64,000 nt of DNA from Primulina eburnea. Its lineage: Eukaryota; Streptophyta; Magnoliopsida; Lamiales; Gesneriaceae. The translations under genes were made by a program, and so were the position numbers. Below, piece by piece: positions 36,699-48,066 of the stretch; within the stretch, counting starts at the first letter, position 1, and each line of letters starts with the position of its first letter. The DNA is taken from the NCBI RefSeq assembly GCF_022965805.1, contig NC_133102.1, positions 4,596,885 to 4,660,884 on the forward strand, read 5' to 3'. Under the pieces are notes generated by a model that was not told the DNA's origin, searched no databases, and worked only from the letters and a program-made list of their open reading frames with translations.

Positions 36699-36838
36699 TG
36701 AGACAGATTTCATATTTGGGTTATCCATGAAAAATATTATTTTTTATTCTAAGAATATTATTTTTTATTGTGAATATCGATAAAGTTGACCCGTCTCACA
36801 AATAAAAATTCGTGAAACCGTCTCACAAGAGACCTACT
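36699..36838 (-). mobile_element. GTGAGAC-family MITE, copy E
   Basis: Inverted relative to copies A-D: TTTGGGTTATCCATGAAAAA, then TGACCCGTCTCACAAAT and CGTGAAACCGTCTCACAAG. One end is shortened. Confidence 0.7.
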
Positions 36839-39800
36839 CTTTCCCAAAAGCAGAGTTAATATTTTCTTGATATATTAATAACTTTTAAAAAATTATCAAT
36901 TAATTTGTGTGGAAAACAACAAGTTTATATATTTGTGACGAAGAAAGGAGCACGTTTTAAATGCATGAGAGATTGTACATTGGATGAAGATCATGGAAAA
37001 CATAATTTATCTAAGAAAAAATAGAACTGTACCACGTTTTACAAGTTTGGTAAATGTGTAGATTCTTACTAGGAAAGAAAAACATTTAACATATAAATAT
37101 GTTAGGTATGTTGGGTTGGATTTCTCCAATCTCTTTGATTTGATTTGCAACCATGGCAAGACACATAAAATTATGCTAGTAAGTTCGAAATTGAGGTAAG
37201 AGATAACTCTTTGTCTTTAAGAAGAATTTGTCTCACACATGGTGTTCGTGAGATATGACAATCGTCTCCAAAGATACAACGATTTCCAACTTGTGATAGT
37301 AACACTACAAAACACAAGTTCCATAACCAGAAATGAAACAAACTCTCTTTTAATATATAAGGAAAAATATTCAAACAATATGAGTGAAAAAGATGTTCAG
37401 AATGATCTGGTCAAAAGTCTTTTTAATTGACCATTGATCATGTATTTATAAGTACCAATATGCAAGAATGTGTTGTTCCAGCAATGAGGTGTCTTTTCAT
37501 CCAAAACCATATTAAAACCATCAAGGGACATAATTTGGATATAATGTATCTTGAAAAACATCCAACAATCTCCCACATGAATGAAATTAATGCATTAATG
37601 CATATAATATCGAAAGAGAGTTTACACGAAAAATTATCACATCTTGAAATGTAGCTTTTAACTTTGAACTTTCCTTAGTAAAACATTATCGAATTTACTA
37701 GGTCATGAAGTGAACGTGTCACGTCTTGAACTTCTTGAGGTTTGTGTAAAACCAGACAACAGTACCTACACGACAACTTCCTTATCATTTCAGTTTTGAT
37801 TTTCTGTTGTGTTTGTTTTGGTCATAAAATACATCTTGGCTTTATAAATATTTCGTTGTGGTGGTTCATCCTCCCACTTACATAGATGGTATCTTTTTTA
37901 GAGTATCCTACCATACTCCATATTTTACAAGCAAATGAACCATTAAAAGTACAATCTTATCATCACTACATTTGTAGGAAACAACACTCTTCGCCTTAGG
38001 AATTATAAAAAAGTAATTCTCAAATGCTAACACAAGTTCTCATAATTTAATTGTCTCATTTAACTAAGATATTGAGATCTCCAATCAAGAAGGTTGGGTT
38101 GTCATATAAAAACTTTATTTTGTATATTTTAAATTCATTCCTCTTGACAAGTTATACACTCGATCTCCTTTCAAAGCTTTTTACAATGGATTTGTTAAGT
38201 TATCATATGATTTTACTCAATCAAAAATGATAACACGACTGAATATCAAGTTTACCGTGGTATTACGTCAAACGTCCACGTCCAGACCTACTATAATTCA
38301 TCCAATTTTGTGTCGTATTTAAACATTGTATTTCTACCTTAAATAATGCACCCCTACACTTCTAATTATTTATAGGACTTTGTAACTTTTTAAAGTCACA
38401 CAAACTTTGAAATGTTTAGAATGCTATTAATATGAATTTTAAGCGTTAAAAACTTATAAAGCTAAATTTTAAGAATTTATTTCTTACGAACTTAGATTTA
38501 AGCACAATGACTTGAAGAATTCAAAACAACTCTCTAATATGATTCAAAAGTTCGAATTTTAAGTACACAACTTATAAAATCTAAACTCAAGAGTTTATAT
38601 TAAATTTGGATCCATATATTGATGTATAATCAAATGGTGCAACATATATTCTTCCATTACTTAAAATAATGTTTAATTATTTTATATGTTTATATGAAAT
38701 ACCATTCTTATGTCCATCATAAATCACAAAAAAATTCATTTTTCATTTGACAAAATATACATCTCATATCTTACACAATCATAATCGAATACGATGAAAT
38801 ATTCTTTTCATATTTAAAGAGCCATTGAACTTTCCAAAAAAATGAATTGAAACTATTTATGCTTCAACGCATATCCATTTGAGGCTGAAAATTTTTGATA
38901 TACGATTTATTATCTTTTTTCAATTCATAATCCAAATTTAAGATCTCTGGTCTCATTTCGATTTTCTATTTCTTTAATTTCAAGAATTTTTTCAAATCAA
39001 TAAACAAATGATTGAATTATTGAACCAAGAAACTACTTGAATGTGCTTCCTTAGATTAATGTATTTGACATAATCCTTGTGATTCATAATTCACGATCCT
39101 TGTATTTTACACAGAGAATCAACATTTTCATAGTTCTTCAATAAAATTAATTCGAAAGTACATCGAATTTAATCATTATAACATAAAAAAATTAAATGTC
39201 AAATGCTGATATCCGAATTTCAGATATTCACAATTCGTCATATTAGTACGAGACTATATAAGTTGAAGTCGTTCATATTTACAGTCAAAACATCTTCAAA
39301 TTGCAAACCAAAAAGAAGAAAAATATTATCAAAAGTCTTCAGAAAAATATTATCAAAAGTCTTCTTAATCGATTATTGTTCATGTATTTATGGATATCTT
39401 TGTAGGAACATGTTGTTCCGTCCCTTCATACAAATTCAGATGAAAACAATTAAAGGACATCATTTTAATTCAATGAGTCATGAAAAACTCGCACATGTAG
39501 TCAATCAGTGCCCAGACGCCTCCCCCCTCCCCCACGGCACTGGAGAAATCCAGAGCGCAGGGGGCGCTTCTACGAGAGGGGAGCCTAGACGCCTCTTCTG
39601 CGCAACAGGAGACACTTAGGCGCCTCTGAGAGAGATAAGCATGCTCATAGAACAATCGAATGAATTTTTTCTTTCGTTTTCTTAAACTTAATTCATATCC
39701 ATTAAACCTTAAAACATCACAACAAAGTATATGAAAAAAAAAACAATATCGCCTTCTAACATAATTATTTCTTGGACAGCCACTACAGAGAGAGACTTAG

Positions 39801-40175
39801 GTGAGGCGGAAATCATATAACGGTTGTTCTGTTCATGTCTTTTTCCAGTGGACCACAAGTCGAGCACAACGATAATATTGAACCATCTTATGTTTACAGC
39901 ACAGCACAGTCCCTTGCTTCACAGAGCTGCAAATCTTGTTCCATTCGTGGTTCAGTTATCTATCACCAATGATAAATTTTACCCATGGCATATACATACA
40001 TGTGTTGTATGTGTATATTTGTGTGATATTACACACATAAAAACTTGGGAAAGAAAGAATTATTATTAATACAAAGGATATTTACATCAATTTTTTGATG
40101 TAAGAAATTCAGTAACAACGCGAGACTGCCAAATTACCCACAAACAAGTTTTTTCCGAATTCACCAAACCTCGAC

Positions 40176-41108
40176 TCAGCATCTATCATTCAGCCACTTC
40201 AAGATATCCCCACGAACAATCGCAACATTTTCATCGGTTTCCCCGAACAACAAAGAATGCATCATCCCCTCGTAAATCTTAATCGTTTTATCCTGACTTT
40301 TAGCCAATTCATACAATTCTCTGCTCACTTCTGGATCAGTAACCACATCTGCACTTCCATGAATCACAATAAACGGAATCTCCACATAACTCAATCTGCT
40401 ATTGATTAAATCCGTGACCCTTATGAGTTCGATTACCGTACCCAATCTCGGTCTCCCCTGATACCTCGTGGGATTCTTCATCCCAATGATTTTCTTTTCC
40501 GGGACTTTGACAGATTTGTCCAACAAATCAGCAGTGGGGACAATGGGTAAAGTGGGCGCAAATCTCGCAACGGCGGTCAAGATTTGCGGAATCGGCCATC
40601 TGGGCTTCACTTTATCAGAAATTTTACACATGGGAGCGAGCAAGATCGCGCCTTTGAAGAAACGTGGTTTCTTGAAATGAATCAGTAGACAGATTGCCCC
40701 GCCCATCGATTCCCCATACAAGAATACCGGGAGGTTCTGAAAACTCGGGTTCTGGGTTATTACCGATTCGAAGAATGAGAGGCAATCATCCACAACAAGG
40801 TCAACATTTGGGACATACGCCTTGAGGCCTTGCGAGTGTCCATGGCCTTCGATATCGAGGGCGAAAGAGGAGAATCCATTCTGGGCAAGGAAGATTGGGG
40901 TGGCCTGAAAAGTCCAGCTGATGGAGTTCCCGTAGCCGTGAATCATGCAGATGATGCCACGTGGAGGGGTGGACGGTGGGGGCTGCCAAGATTTGGTGAA
41001 GAGGGTGAGGCCTCTGGGTGAGGTGTAGTAGGATTTGGTCGATATGATGCCCTGTTGGGTGTAATATTCTTCTTCTGGTGTGTCTCCCCAGTAATAGGAT
41101 TGCTCCAT
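40176..41108 (-). CDS. alpha/beta hydrolase, monoglyceride lipase / caffeoylshikimate esterase-like
   Basis: This is a single uninterrupted exon of 310 residues from MEQSYYWGDTPEEEYYTQQG. It shows the lipase oxyanion region MIHGYGNSISW (about 55-65), GHGHSQG (about 90-96), the nucleophile elbow GESMGG (serine about 131), the acid region IHGSADVVTDP (aspartate about 253) and the catalytic histidine in GMMHSLLFGE. This is the Hydrolase_4 layout of plant MAGL proteins. Some members hydrolyse monoacylglycerols or lysophospholipids, and one, CSE, hydrolyses caffeoyl shikimate in lignin synthesis. Sequence alone does not separate these. No signal peptide is visible, so a cytosolic or membrane-associated place is likely. 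All catalytic residues are present. Confidence 0.93.
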   Translation of the reverse strand: MEQSYYWGDTPEEEYYTQQGIISTKSYYTSPRGLTLFTKSWQPPPSTPPRGIICMIHGYGNSISWTFQATPIFLAQNGFSSFALDIEGHGHSQGLKAYVPNVDLVVDDCLSFFESVITQNPSFQNLPVFLYGESMGGAICLLIHFKKPRFFKGAILLAPMCKISDKVKPRWPIPQILTAVARFAPTLPIVPTADLLDKSVKVPEKKIIGMKNPTRYQGRPRLGTVIELIRVTDLINSRLSYVEIPFIVIHGSADVVTDPEVSRELYELAKSQDKTIKIYEGMMHSLLFGETDENVAIVRGDILKWLNDRC

Positions 41109-41869
41109 CTTTTGGGGTTATGTTTTCTTGGGATTTCGGGATTGCGTTTGGTTGGGAGCAGCGGGGTTACGTTTCGGATTTTGATTGTGGGAGTTTCTTT
41201 GACGACACCGGCTTGAAGTTGAACCACTTGTTGACTATGCCGCAAGCACAAAAATAATAACTTTTGATATCAATTTAGATAACTGAAATTATATTGTTAT
41301 GCCCTTTATCTTGCTTTATTCATTCTTATCTTATTATATTTTATATAGAATTAACAGAGAATCATAATTTTCGGAAATGATCGATAACATGATGCTTGAG
41401 ATATTGGACAATTATATGCTCTTCATCGTTACCGATTAAAGTCTAATTGACTATACTAGTGAGCAAGACCAAATATATTTTATTCAACACTATGAAAATA
41501 AGTCAACGAGTGTGAAAAAATGAGGTCCAACATGCTCACGGAGTCACGCTAAGGACTCCTCAAGAACAAAACTGTTGATTTCTAGGAACTAGAGATTGAT
41601 TTGTGTTGTAAGTTGGGATAAGTAATCCAAACTCGGAGCTTGACCGGAGGAATTTGCAACGATTTCGAAAACAAGTCTTGGTGGATGCTTATGTAGATGT
41701 GCTGCTGTTCAGGCGTCTCATGTTGATACATTTAGAACATATGTCAGAGATGGTTAAATAAGGGTATACATATAATTTCTCGGGCAACGATAAACACGGA
41801 TAGATTGGGTAAGCTAGGTGGGCAATCTACCGGGCGGAGAGATGTAATGATGATGACTAGGTGGCCTGA

Positions 41870-42035
41870 TCTAGCCTGATGGGATGAGCAGGGGTGGCCT
41901 AGCTTGAAGAGATGAGTCTGACCTAGCCTGATAGGATGAGCCCGGATGGTCTGGTCTAATGGAATGAGCCTGGGTGGCCTGGTACGCCCTGACATGATGT
42001 GATGAGCCTGGGTGGCCTAACCTAGCCTGTGAGTA
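41870..42035. repeat. degenerate minisatellite 1
   Basis: Five to six imperfect units are built around GATGAGCCTGGGTGGCCT with CTAGCCTGAT between them, roughly 30-40 bp apart. Confidence 0.75.
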
Positions 42036-42529
42036 CCTTTGATCGGGTAGGATGAGCTCGGTCAGACGATGTGCACACACTCAACAAGAAAATGTCAATA
42101 GGATCCGAAAGGGTTTTCGACGTCATCACTCTAACGCTCAAGTCAGTAAAATGTTAACTGAGCAGAGAGAGAATTTATTGAATGCAGTAAAGTACAATAT
42201 TTCACGTCTCAAATGAACGAGCAAATCTAGTTATTTATAGGGGAGAAGATGACATTGATTATAGTGTCTAAACATTGTTCCCGATTAGACATCTGCTCAC
42301 GCCCTGTCTTCTTACGGCTGCCCATGCTTTGTCATTTGACAATTGTCATGCCATGTCCTTAGTTAGTAGGTATGGCAACCCATAATGTTCTAATCTTGTC
42401 ATGGACACTGATTTTCATGTTAATAATTTCCAGACATGGTGACCAATATTGGTGGGCCCCATCTCCTTGAGATTGACCCAAGGGGAAAAGAGCCCGATCT
42501 AAAAATATCTTTGCTGGTGATTACGTGAT

Positions 42530-42735
42530 ATGAACCCTGGTCGGATGAGATAAACTATGGACTGGTGACCTGAACACTGGTCAGGGAAGATGAACCTTGG
42601 TCGGGTGACTTGAACCATGGTAAGAGAAGATGAATCCTAGTCGAGCGAGATGAAGCCCGGTCAGGGTGACCTGAACCCTGGTCGAGGAAGATGAACCCTG
42701 ATCGGGTGACTTGAACACTGGTCGAGAAAGATTTA
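42530..42735. repeat. degenerate minisatellite 2
   Basis: About ten half-units alternate between GATGAACCCTGGTCGG and GTGACCTGAACACTGGTC, with a period close to 40 bp. This differs from minisatellite 1 although both contain GATGA and TGG words. Confidence 0.8.
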
Positions 42736-43513
42736 TCTTGGTTGAAACTAATAGGCTTTGTAACATGAGAGCGCAATTCTACCAAGGTTAGGAAACTTAA
42801 CTACCCATATCATTATATAAAATTCGAGTAATATATGTTTCTCTCCTTTGACAAAATGATTCACGAGTAAATCAATTGTTATCGTTTGTAACAACATGAA
42901 TGCTTTGGAACCCAATTTACATCGAAGCTAAGGACTTGATCTCATGATATAGTTTATGATAAATTCTAATCTACATCTCATTTATATTATCGTGAAATAA
43001 TATTTTCATCTTTAGTACGTCTTTATTTTGCACACAATAACTTTCTTCTGGATAGATATTAAAATAGAAGAGACACGTGTATATCATTGAATTAAAAAGG
43101 TTGGAAATTGATCAAACCAAGAGAAACTCGGATCTGATGTATATTAAAATGATGATATCAAGTGCAATGAAAGTGATTATTTCACAGTTGCAAAAAAAAA
43201 AAAAAAAAATACGTACTCTAACAAAGGTTACATGACTTATATCTTGTCCTTATATACAACATTGGCATACAAATGCTTAACAAGCAATCTATAGTCATTA
43301 GTCTTGAATTTATACACTCTTGATATAAAGAGCAGAAAAATTTTAGCAACCTAAACAAAAACATGGTAGTACTAGTAGTCAATCCAAAATATCAATTATT
43401 GTTTACCCATGTTATTGAATACGTATACATAATCAATAATATTCTCTTAAAAGAATTATTTCTAAGATTGAAAGTAAATCGACGTCATGACAATATGCAT
43501 GCCAGAACTGTCG

Positions 43514-43693
43514 GTAAAAAATTGTGTGAGACGGTCTTACAGTTCGTACTTTGTGAGATGGATTTCTTATTTGGGCCATCCATGAAAAAGTATTACTTTT
43601 TATGCTAAAAGTATTAATTTTTATTGTAAATATCGGTAGGGTTGACCTGTCTTATAGATAAATATTCGTGAGACTGTCTCACTAGACCTACTC
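43514..43693 (-). mobile_element. GTGAGAC-family MITE, copy F
   Basis: Inverted copy: TGTGTGAGACGGTCTTACAG, CATCCATGAAAAAGTATTAC, TATCGGTAGGGTTGACCTG, ending CGTGAGACTGTCTCACTAG. Confidence 0.75.
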
Positions 43694-43723
43694 AGAACTG
43701 TTTGAGAGCAATCACAAAAGCAA

Positions 43724-44330
43724 ATGAAGGAGACAATTGCATTGAAGATAACATATTTCATAATAGAACAACAGTTACCCTTCGATTTTCACATCATTCA
43801 ACAACAGCATTTGTTTAATGCCAAGATGAAAGACCTGGACACTATCTCCAATAAATTGAAGAGCAAAAATATTTTAAACATACAAGCCACCTCCGAAGAT
43901 GTGAAAATCGAAAAAGATTGATACGGTTCAATGATAGCTGAAGGATAGATGATGATATAAAAAAAATTAGAAGCCACTTCCGAAGATGTTAAGAAAAAGA
44001 AGAGTAATTCAGCTTCTGGTCCACATAAAAAAATAATTCACCACATGCCAACAAATCAAGGAAAAAAGACAAGACAAAAAGACCACAAAAAAACAGAAAA
44101 TCCAATCAGTTGTCTTGTCTTTTTTCCTTGATTTGTTGGCATGTGGTGAATTATTTTTTTATGTGGACCAGAAGCTGAATTACTCTTCTTCACAAAAAAA
44201 CAGAAAATCCAATCAGTTGACATAAGAGATGAAGAAAAGCTATCAACACTTACTCTGAGAAGCCGAAAACAACCTAAAAATCCAAAGATACCAGAAAGGC
44301 AATATATTAAGACCAAAAAAGAAAAACTAT
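43724..44330 (+). pseudogene. lysine-rich coding remnant, unidentified
   Basis: The frame 43724-43921 reads KMKDLDTISNKLKSKNI and QATSEDVKIEKD. A second stretch from about 43970 repeats the idea with LEATSEDVKKKKSNSASGPH, and 44200-44330 reads DEEKLSTLTLRSRKQPKNP to IKTKKEKL and a stop. The ATSEDVK motif occurs twice, and an inverted duplication at 43997-44190 interrupts the frame. I cannot assign a family; it could be a decayed gag or a host gene piece. Confidence 0.3.
43997..44190. repeat. perfect 81-bp inverted repeat (snap-back)
   Basis: Arms 43997-44077 and 44110-44190 are exact reverse complements around a 32-base loop. Most of the loop plus one arm border (29 bp, 44084-44112) recurs directly after the second arm at 44191-44219. 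Confidence 0.95.
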
Positions 44331-45190
44331 GAAAGACATTAATATTGATACTCTGTAACTGATTTACTTTGTAATTATATTTTTATCATTATTGTTGTGC
44401 TTATTATTTGTGTTATCGATAATATACATTCACCTTACTTACTCTCTAACCTACAACAACACATGTATTTGCTTAGTACATAAAAAAGAAATTAAATAAA
44501 TAAATAAATCCTTAGCCTTAAATATCTCATATTCATACCAACTTGCAATTGCTCTATGACAGACAGCACGACGCACGAACGAATCAGGACAGTAACTGTT
44601 CCACATATATCCATTCAAAACTTAGATGATATCCACAAGAATTTTCCATCACATATCGAGTCACCCCACCCAGCTGACACTGGTCCCATTTCCCTCTTTC
44701 ATCCCCATCATCATAAATCTCCACATAAATTTCAATGTTTTTTTTTAATTATATATATTTCATGTTCTTACAAAGTTTGTGATTGATAGACTGTTTGACA
44801 TCCAAATCTCAAATTTATGACGAGATTTCGGGTGTTTCTAGATACATCAGATGATTAGTTAATAGATATTCTTCACTTGAATACATCAAATAAAACTACA
44901 AAAAAATCTTGAACTGTTAAAATCCACAAGTAGCGAGTAACTCGAACTCCATACTATGAAACACTTGCCCCTCTTTTTACGACACAGACTAAGTAACCAA
45001 CACAGACATGACTAAACCGAAGCTGGTACAAAAATGACAGCTTCAAACTTTAAACTAACTCACACTACCCATCACAGATACCAGCTTCAACCATACAAAT
45101 ACAATAATATAATATGTACATTATTACATATATATTTATATCTACTTGGCAATCAGGAATCTTGTTTAGAATTCGATCTCTGCGCGATCA

Positions 45191-45997
45191 TTATCCCATT
45201 ATATATTTGAATTGATCAGGTGAAACTAACTCGTCAATTTCGTTCCAGTTCCAGTCATTTGCCAAGTGCATGTTATCACTGCAGCTTTCCACCGTCTGCC
45301 ACTGCTGCACACTGCTCATGGCGGGGTTAATGGTTGGTTCCGCTGCAGAATCAAGATTCCATTTGTAGTCTTGGCACATATTTAAACTAGAATTCAGATC
45401 AAATATGCCTAAACTCGAGAATGGACACTGATCTGTATCCTCGATTTGAGATGCTGACACGTTTATGGTATTGTTTGTGCCATTTTCATCCACCATGGAA
45501 GTCTTCTGAATATCTCGTAACATGGGAGAGGAAGAACGGGAATGGCTGTGATAAAGAGTACTGGAGCACATGATTTTCTGATCAAGATTAGCAGTACTGT
45601 CGAATGGAAAATTTGGGCAATCATGGTGTTGTGGAAAGGCGGCGGTGGCGGCAGAAGTGGTGGAGGAGGAGACGGGGGTGGAGGAGGTTGACTTCTTGGA
45701 CCGTTTGCTTTTCCGGCCACCGCCAACCGGAACATTTCGAAGAGTACCACCTTTAGTCCAATGCCTCTTACAAGCTTTGCAAAAATAGCGTGGCTGAGTC
45801 TTGTTGTAGTTGTTATAGTAACAAAACTTTGTATTCGTTGAACCACACCTGGGACACTTCAAGAACTCCAGCTGCTGTTGCCGCCGCATCGATGGTGGTT
45901 TTTCAGGCTCCGCCGCCGCTCCTGGCTGCAGCAAAATCTGGCTCCAGTCAACTCCTCCATTAACAGAAACGTCCTGCAGTTTACTGCTCCAACCCAT
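45191..45997 (-). CDS. Dof-type zinc finger transcription factor
   Basis: The protein is 268 residues from the ATG at 45997 ([20 protein letters not shown]). An upstream in-frame extension to 46021 opens only on TTG, so I did not use it; a small upstream exon remains possible. The Dof domain (about residues 44-95) reads [20 protein letters not shown], then [20 protein letters not shown] and [14 protein letters not shown], with the four zinc cysteines in CX2CX21CX2C. A serine/threonine-rich middle and a C-terminus ending [20 protein letters not shown] follow. Dof proteins are plant-specific nuclear factors that bind AAAG cores. Which subgroup this is cannot be told without a tree. The frame is intact. 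Confidence 0.95.
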   Translation of the reverse strand: MGWSSKLQDVSVNGGVDWSQILLQPGAAAEPEKPPSMRRQQQLEFLKCPRCGSTNTKFCYYNNYNKTQPRYFCKACKRHWTKGGTLRNVPVGGGRKSKRSKKSTSSTPVSSSTTSAATAAFPQHHDCPNFPFDSTANLDQKIMCSSTLYHSHSRSSSPMLRDIQKTSMVDENGTNNTINVSASQIEDTDQCPFSSLGIFDLNSSLNMCQDYKWNLDSAAEPTINPAMSSVQQWQTVESCSDNMHLANDWNWNEIDELVSPDQFKYIMG

Positions 45998-46542
45998 GTA
46001 TTTTTGCAAATTCTGCTCCAAGAAACCAGAATCAGCGAATTCAAGTTTGAAACTTTTATAAAAAAATGTGGTTTTAAAGGAGATTATAATTTATAAGGGA
46101 CTTGGATGTGTTGAGAAGAAAGAAACTCTTGGAGGGTGAAGTAAAGTGGAAGTGCTTCTGTGAGATCCTTATATTACTTGTTTTTCCTATATTTGTTAAA
46201 TAGGAAATAATTCTTTTATATAAATTTGAAATAATTATTTTGGAGAAATATTTTACATAATTTGCTACAACATTCTCTGTTACATCAATTATTAATTTTT
46301 TTCCCAAACAATAAATATTTCGTCACTTATCAATAATGGTTTATATGTTACTATATCTTTGATCAACTCATTCAAACTTTGAATTTTTTAATATTTTATT
46401 TATATAATACGTTCATCTCGTGTGCTGGATGCACTAGTATGTATATGTACAAGAAAATAGTTTTTTGATCCAATAACATGTTCGGTTTCAAGTTTTGGTA
46501 CATAAATGTTCAAAATTTGGTTATTGTACACTAAATTTTACT

Positions 46543-47087
46543 TGAGGGTGTCAAAATCAGACACGACTCACCAACCTGATATAGTTTAATCCGAAAAAAA
46601 TCAGGTTCGGGTTGGAGGTTTCGAGTTCGGGTTAGATCGGATTGGGCGCGATAACTGACCCGGAAAAAGATTGATCGAGTTCGGTTGACCCGAAAAATCT
46701 AAAAAAAATAAAAAAAAAAATTAATAAATATTGTCTATATTTTAATATATTATATGTCTGAAAAAATATTTATTATATATTTATATCATAAATTTTCATT
46801 ATTTAATATTTATTTTGAACATTTTTTATTTTTTAAATAATTGTTTATTTGATTTAGTAAATATATTTTTTTTTTCTACAATTAGACTTTGAAATTTAAA
46901 TCATATCTATGAGAGAAGATTTTGTTATTATGTATATAAATTAAAATATTACTTTTAAAAAAATTTTATTTAATTTTCTTAAAAAAAAATCAAAATCGAG
47001 TTGATTCAGATTCAGGTTCGAGTTGAGCAATTTTTGAATAACACTATTGCTCAACTCGACTCAACCCACCCGAATTAACACCTTTAG
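46543..47087. mobile_element. possible hAT-like non-autonomous element
   Basis: The left end GAGGGTGTCAAAAT and right end AATTAACACCTTTA are weak inverted repeats. CCCGA/TCGGG-rich subterminal words (CAACTCGACTCAACCC) occur near both ends. No target duplication was confirmed. Confidence 0.35.
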
Positions 47088-47115
47088 TTTTACTCCTTTC
47101 TCCACACACATATAT

Positions 47116-47131
47116 TCACACACACACACAC

Positions 47132-47211
<80 letters not shown>
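47116..47211. repeat. AC and TA microsatellites
   Basis: A short AC run (about 47116-47132) is followed by about 35 uninterrupted TA units (about 47139-47211). Confidence 0.95.
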
Positions 47212-47213
<2 letters not shown>

Positions 47214-47699
47214 ACTGGTTTTAAATTATCTAGGTTGGAAAGAGTGCGTGAGTGACCAGGCATGCATGTAACAATTTGCCGTATGTGTGGTGTCTACTAT
47301 GCGCAGTGGTGACATTCTGGTTCCCCCAACACTCGCACATCTACATCATACAGTTGTCACCACGTGGTTACACTCATTTTGCGTATCATTCAAAACATCA
47401 CATGTAATGGTTTTAAGGTGCCATTTCAATCACTTTACATATTTATTATCCTATCAACTTTAGTATTTGGAAAATTAGTAACTATGTAATTATATATTTT
47501 TTTACATATTCTATGATTTTTATAAATAGAAAATGTAACATATAAAAATCCCATGAATTCTATATATAACTAAATAATTAAGAGATTTTTTCATCTCATA
47601 AAATTTGGTTTTCTTGTTGATCTCTTGCATGTGTGTATGATGTGTGTTATCCTTAACTGAACTAAAAAAAAAAAAAAGACATCCCATTAATTTGGTTAG

Positions 47700-48066
47700 T
47701 GTTAAGATTGGAATTTGGACATAACTCAACCCTAAAAGCTAGCTCAAGGGAGATGATTGTCCAATCTCATATATATAACTCAAATGTTATTTATCCAACT
47801 AATGTGGGACAATTAACACACTTATCTCACGTCCAGGAATGAACATATGGAGCGTGAAATTTACAAATCACCCAATTATGGGCAGAACGGGTGGCCTAAT
47901 TATAGGCAGTCCAACACATAACGGTGGAACCCGAGCTCTGATACCATGTTAAGATTGGAACTTAAACCTAACTCGACCCCAAAAGCTAGCTCAAGGGGGG
48001 AAGATTGTCCAATCCCATATATACCACTCAAAGGTTATTTATCCAACCGATATGGGATAGTTAGCA
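47700..48066 (-). mobile_element. TRIM (miniature LTR retrotransposon)
   Basis: Two direct repeats of about 120 bp (47700-47818 and 47947-48066) begin TGTTAAGATTGGAA and end TTAACA/TTAGCA. They enclose only about 128 bp of non-coding DNA. The minus strand reads TGGTATCAGAGC directly inside the right-hand repeat (GCTCTGATACCA on the plus strand at 47935-47946), the initiator-Met tRNA primer site, so the element runs on the minus strand. No coding capacity; it depends on proteins supplied by other elements. A clear target duplication was not found. Confidence 0.85.

Larger units (their letters stand above)
35381..40175. other. intergenic with decayed repeats
   Basis: There is no intact gene. 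Contents: possible coding remnants at 36103-36500 (minus), MITE copy E (36699-36838), and two diverged direct repeats near 37400-37570 and 39350-39490 (GTTGTTCC, ACCAT/ACAATTAAAGGACAT). The last suggest an old LTR element. A GC-rich, short-ORF patch lies at 39510-39600. Confidence 0.45.
41109..45190. other. intergenic, repeats and remnants
   Basis: There is no intact gene. Contents: minisatellites at 41870-42035 and 42530-42735, an A run near 43192-43209, MITE copy F (43514-43693), a lysine-rich coding remnant with a long inverted repeat (43724-44330), and the 3' flank of the Dof gene. Confidence 0.5.

Noticed and set aside
45463..45846. Proline-rich minus-strand frame
   Set aside because: It is an out-of-register reading of the serine-rich part of the Dof gene.
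45998..46021. Eight-residue N-terminal extension of the Dof protein (EQNLQKY)
   Set aside because: The extension opens on TTG, not ATG. The first ATG is at 45997; an upstream exon is possible but not shown.
47047..47271. Frame with an Ile-Tyr run
   Set aside because: It is produced by the TA microsatellite.
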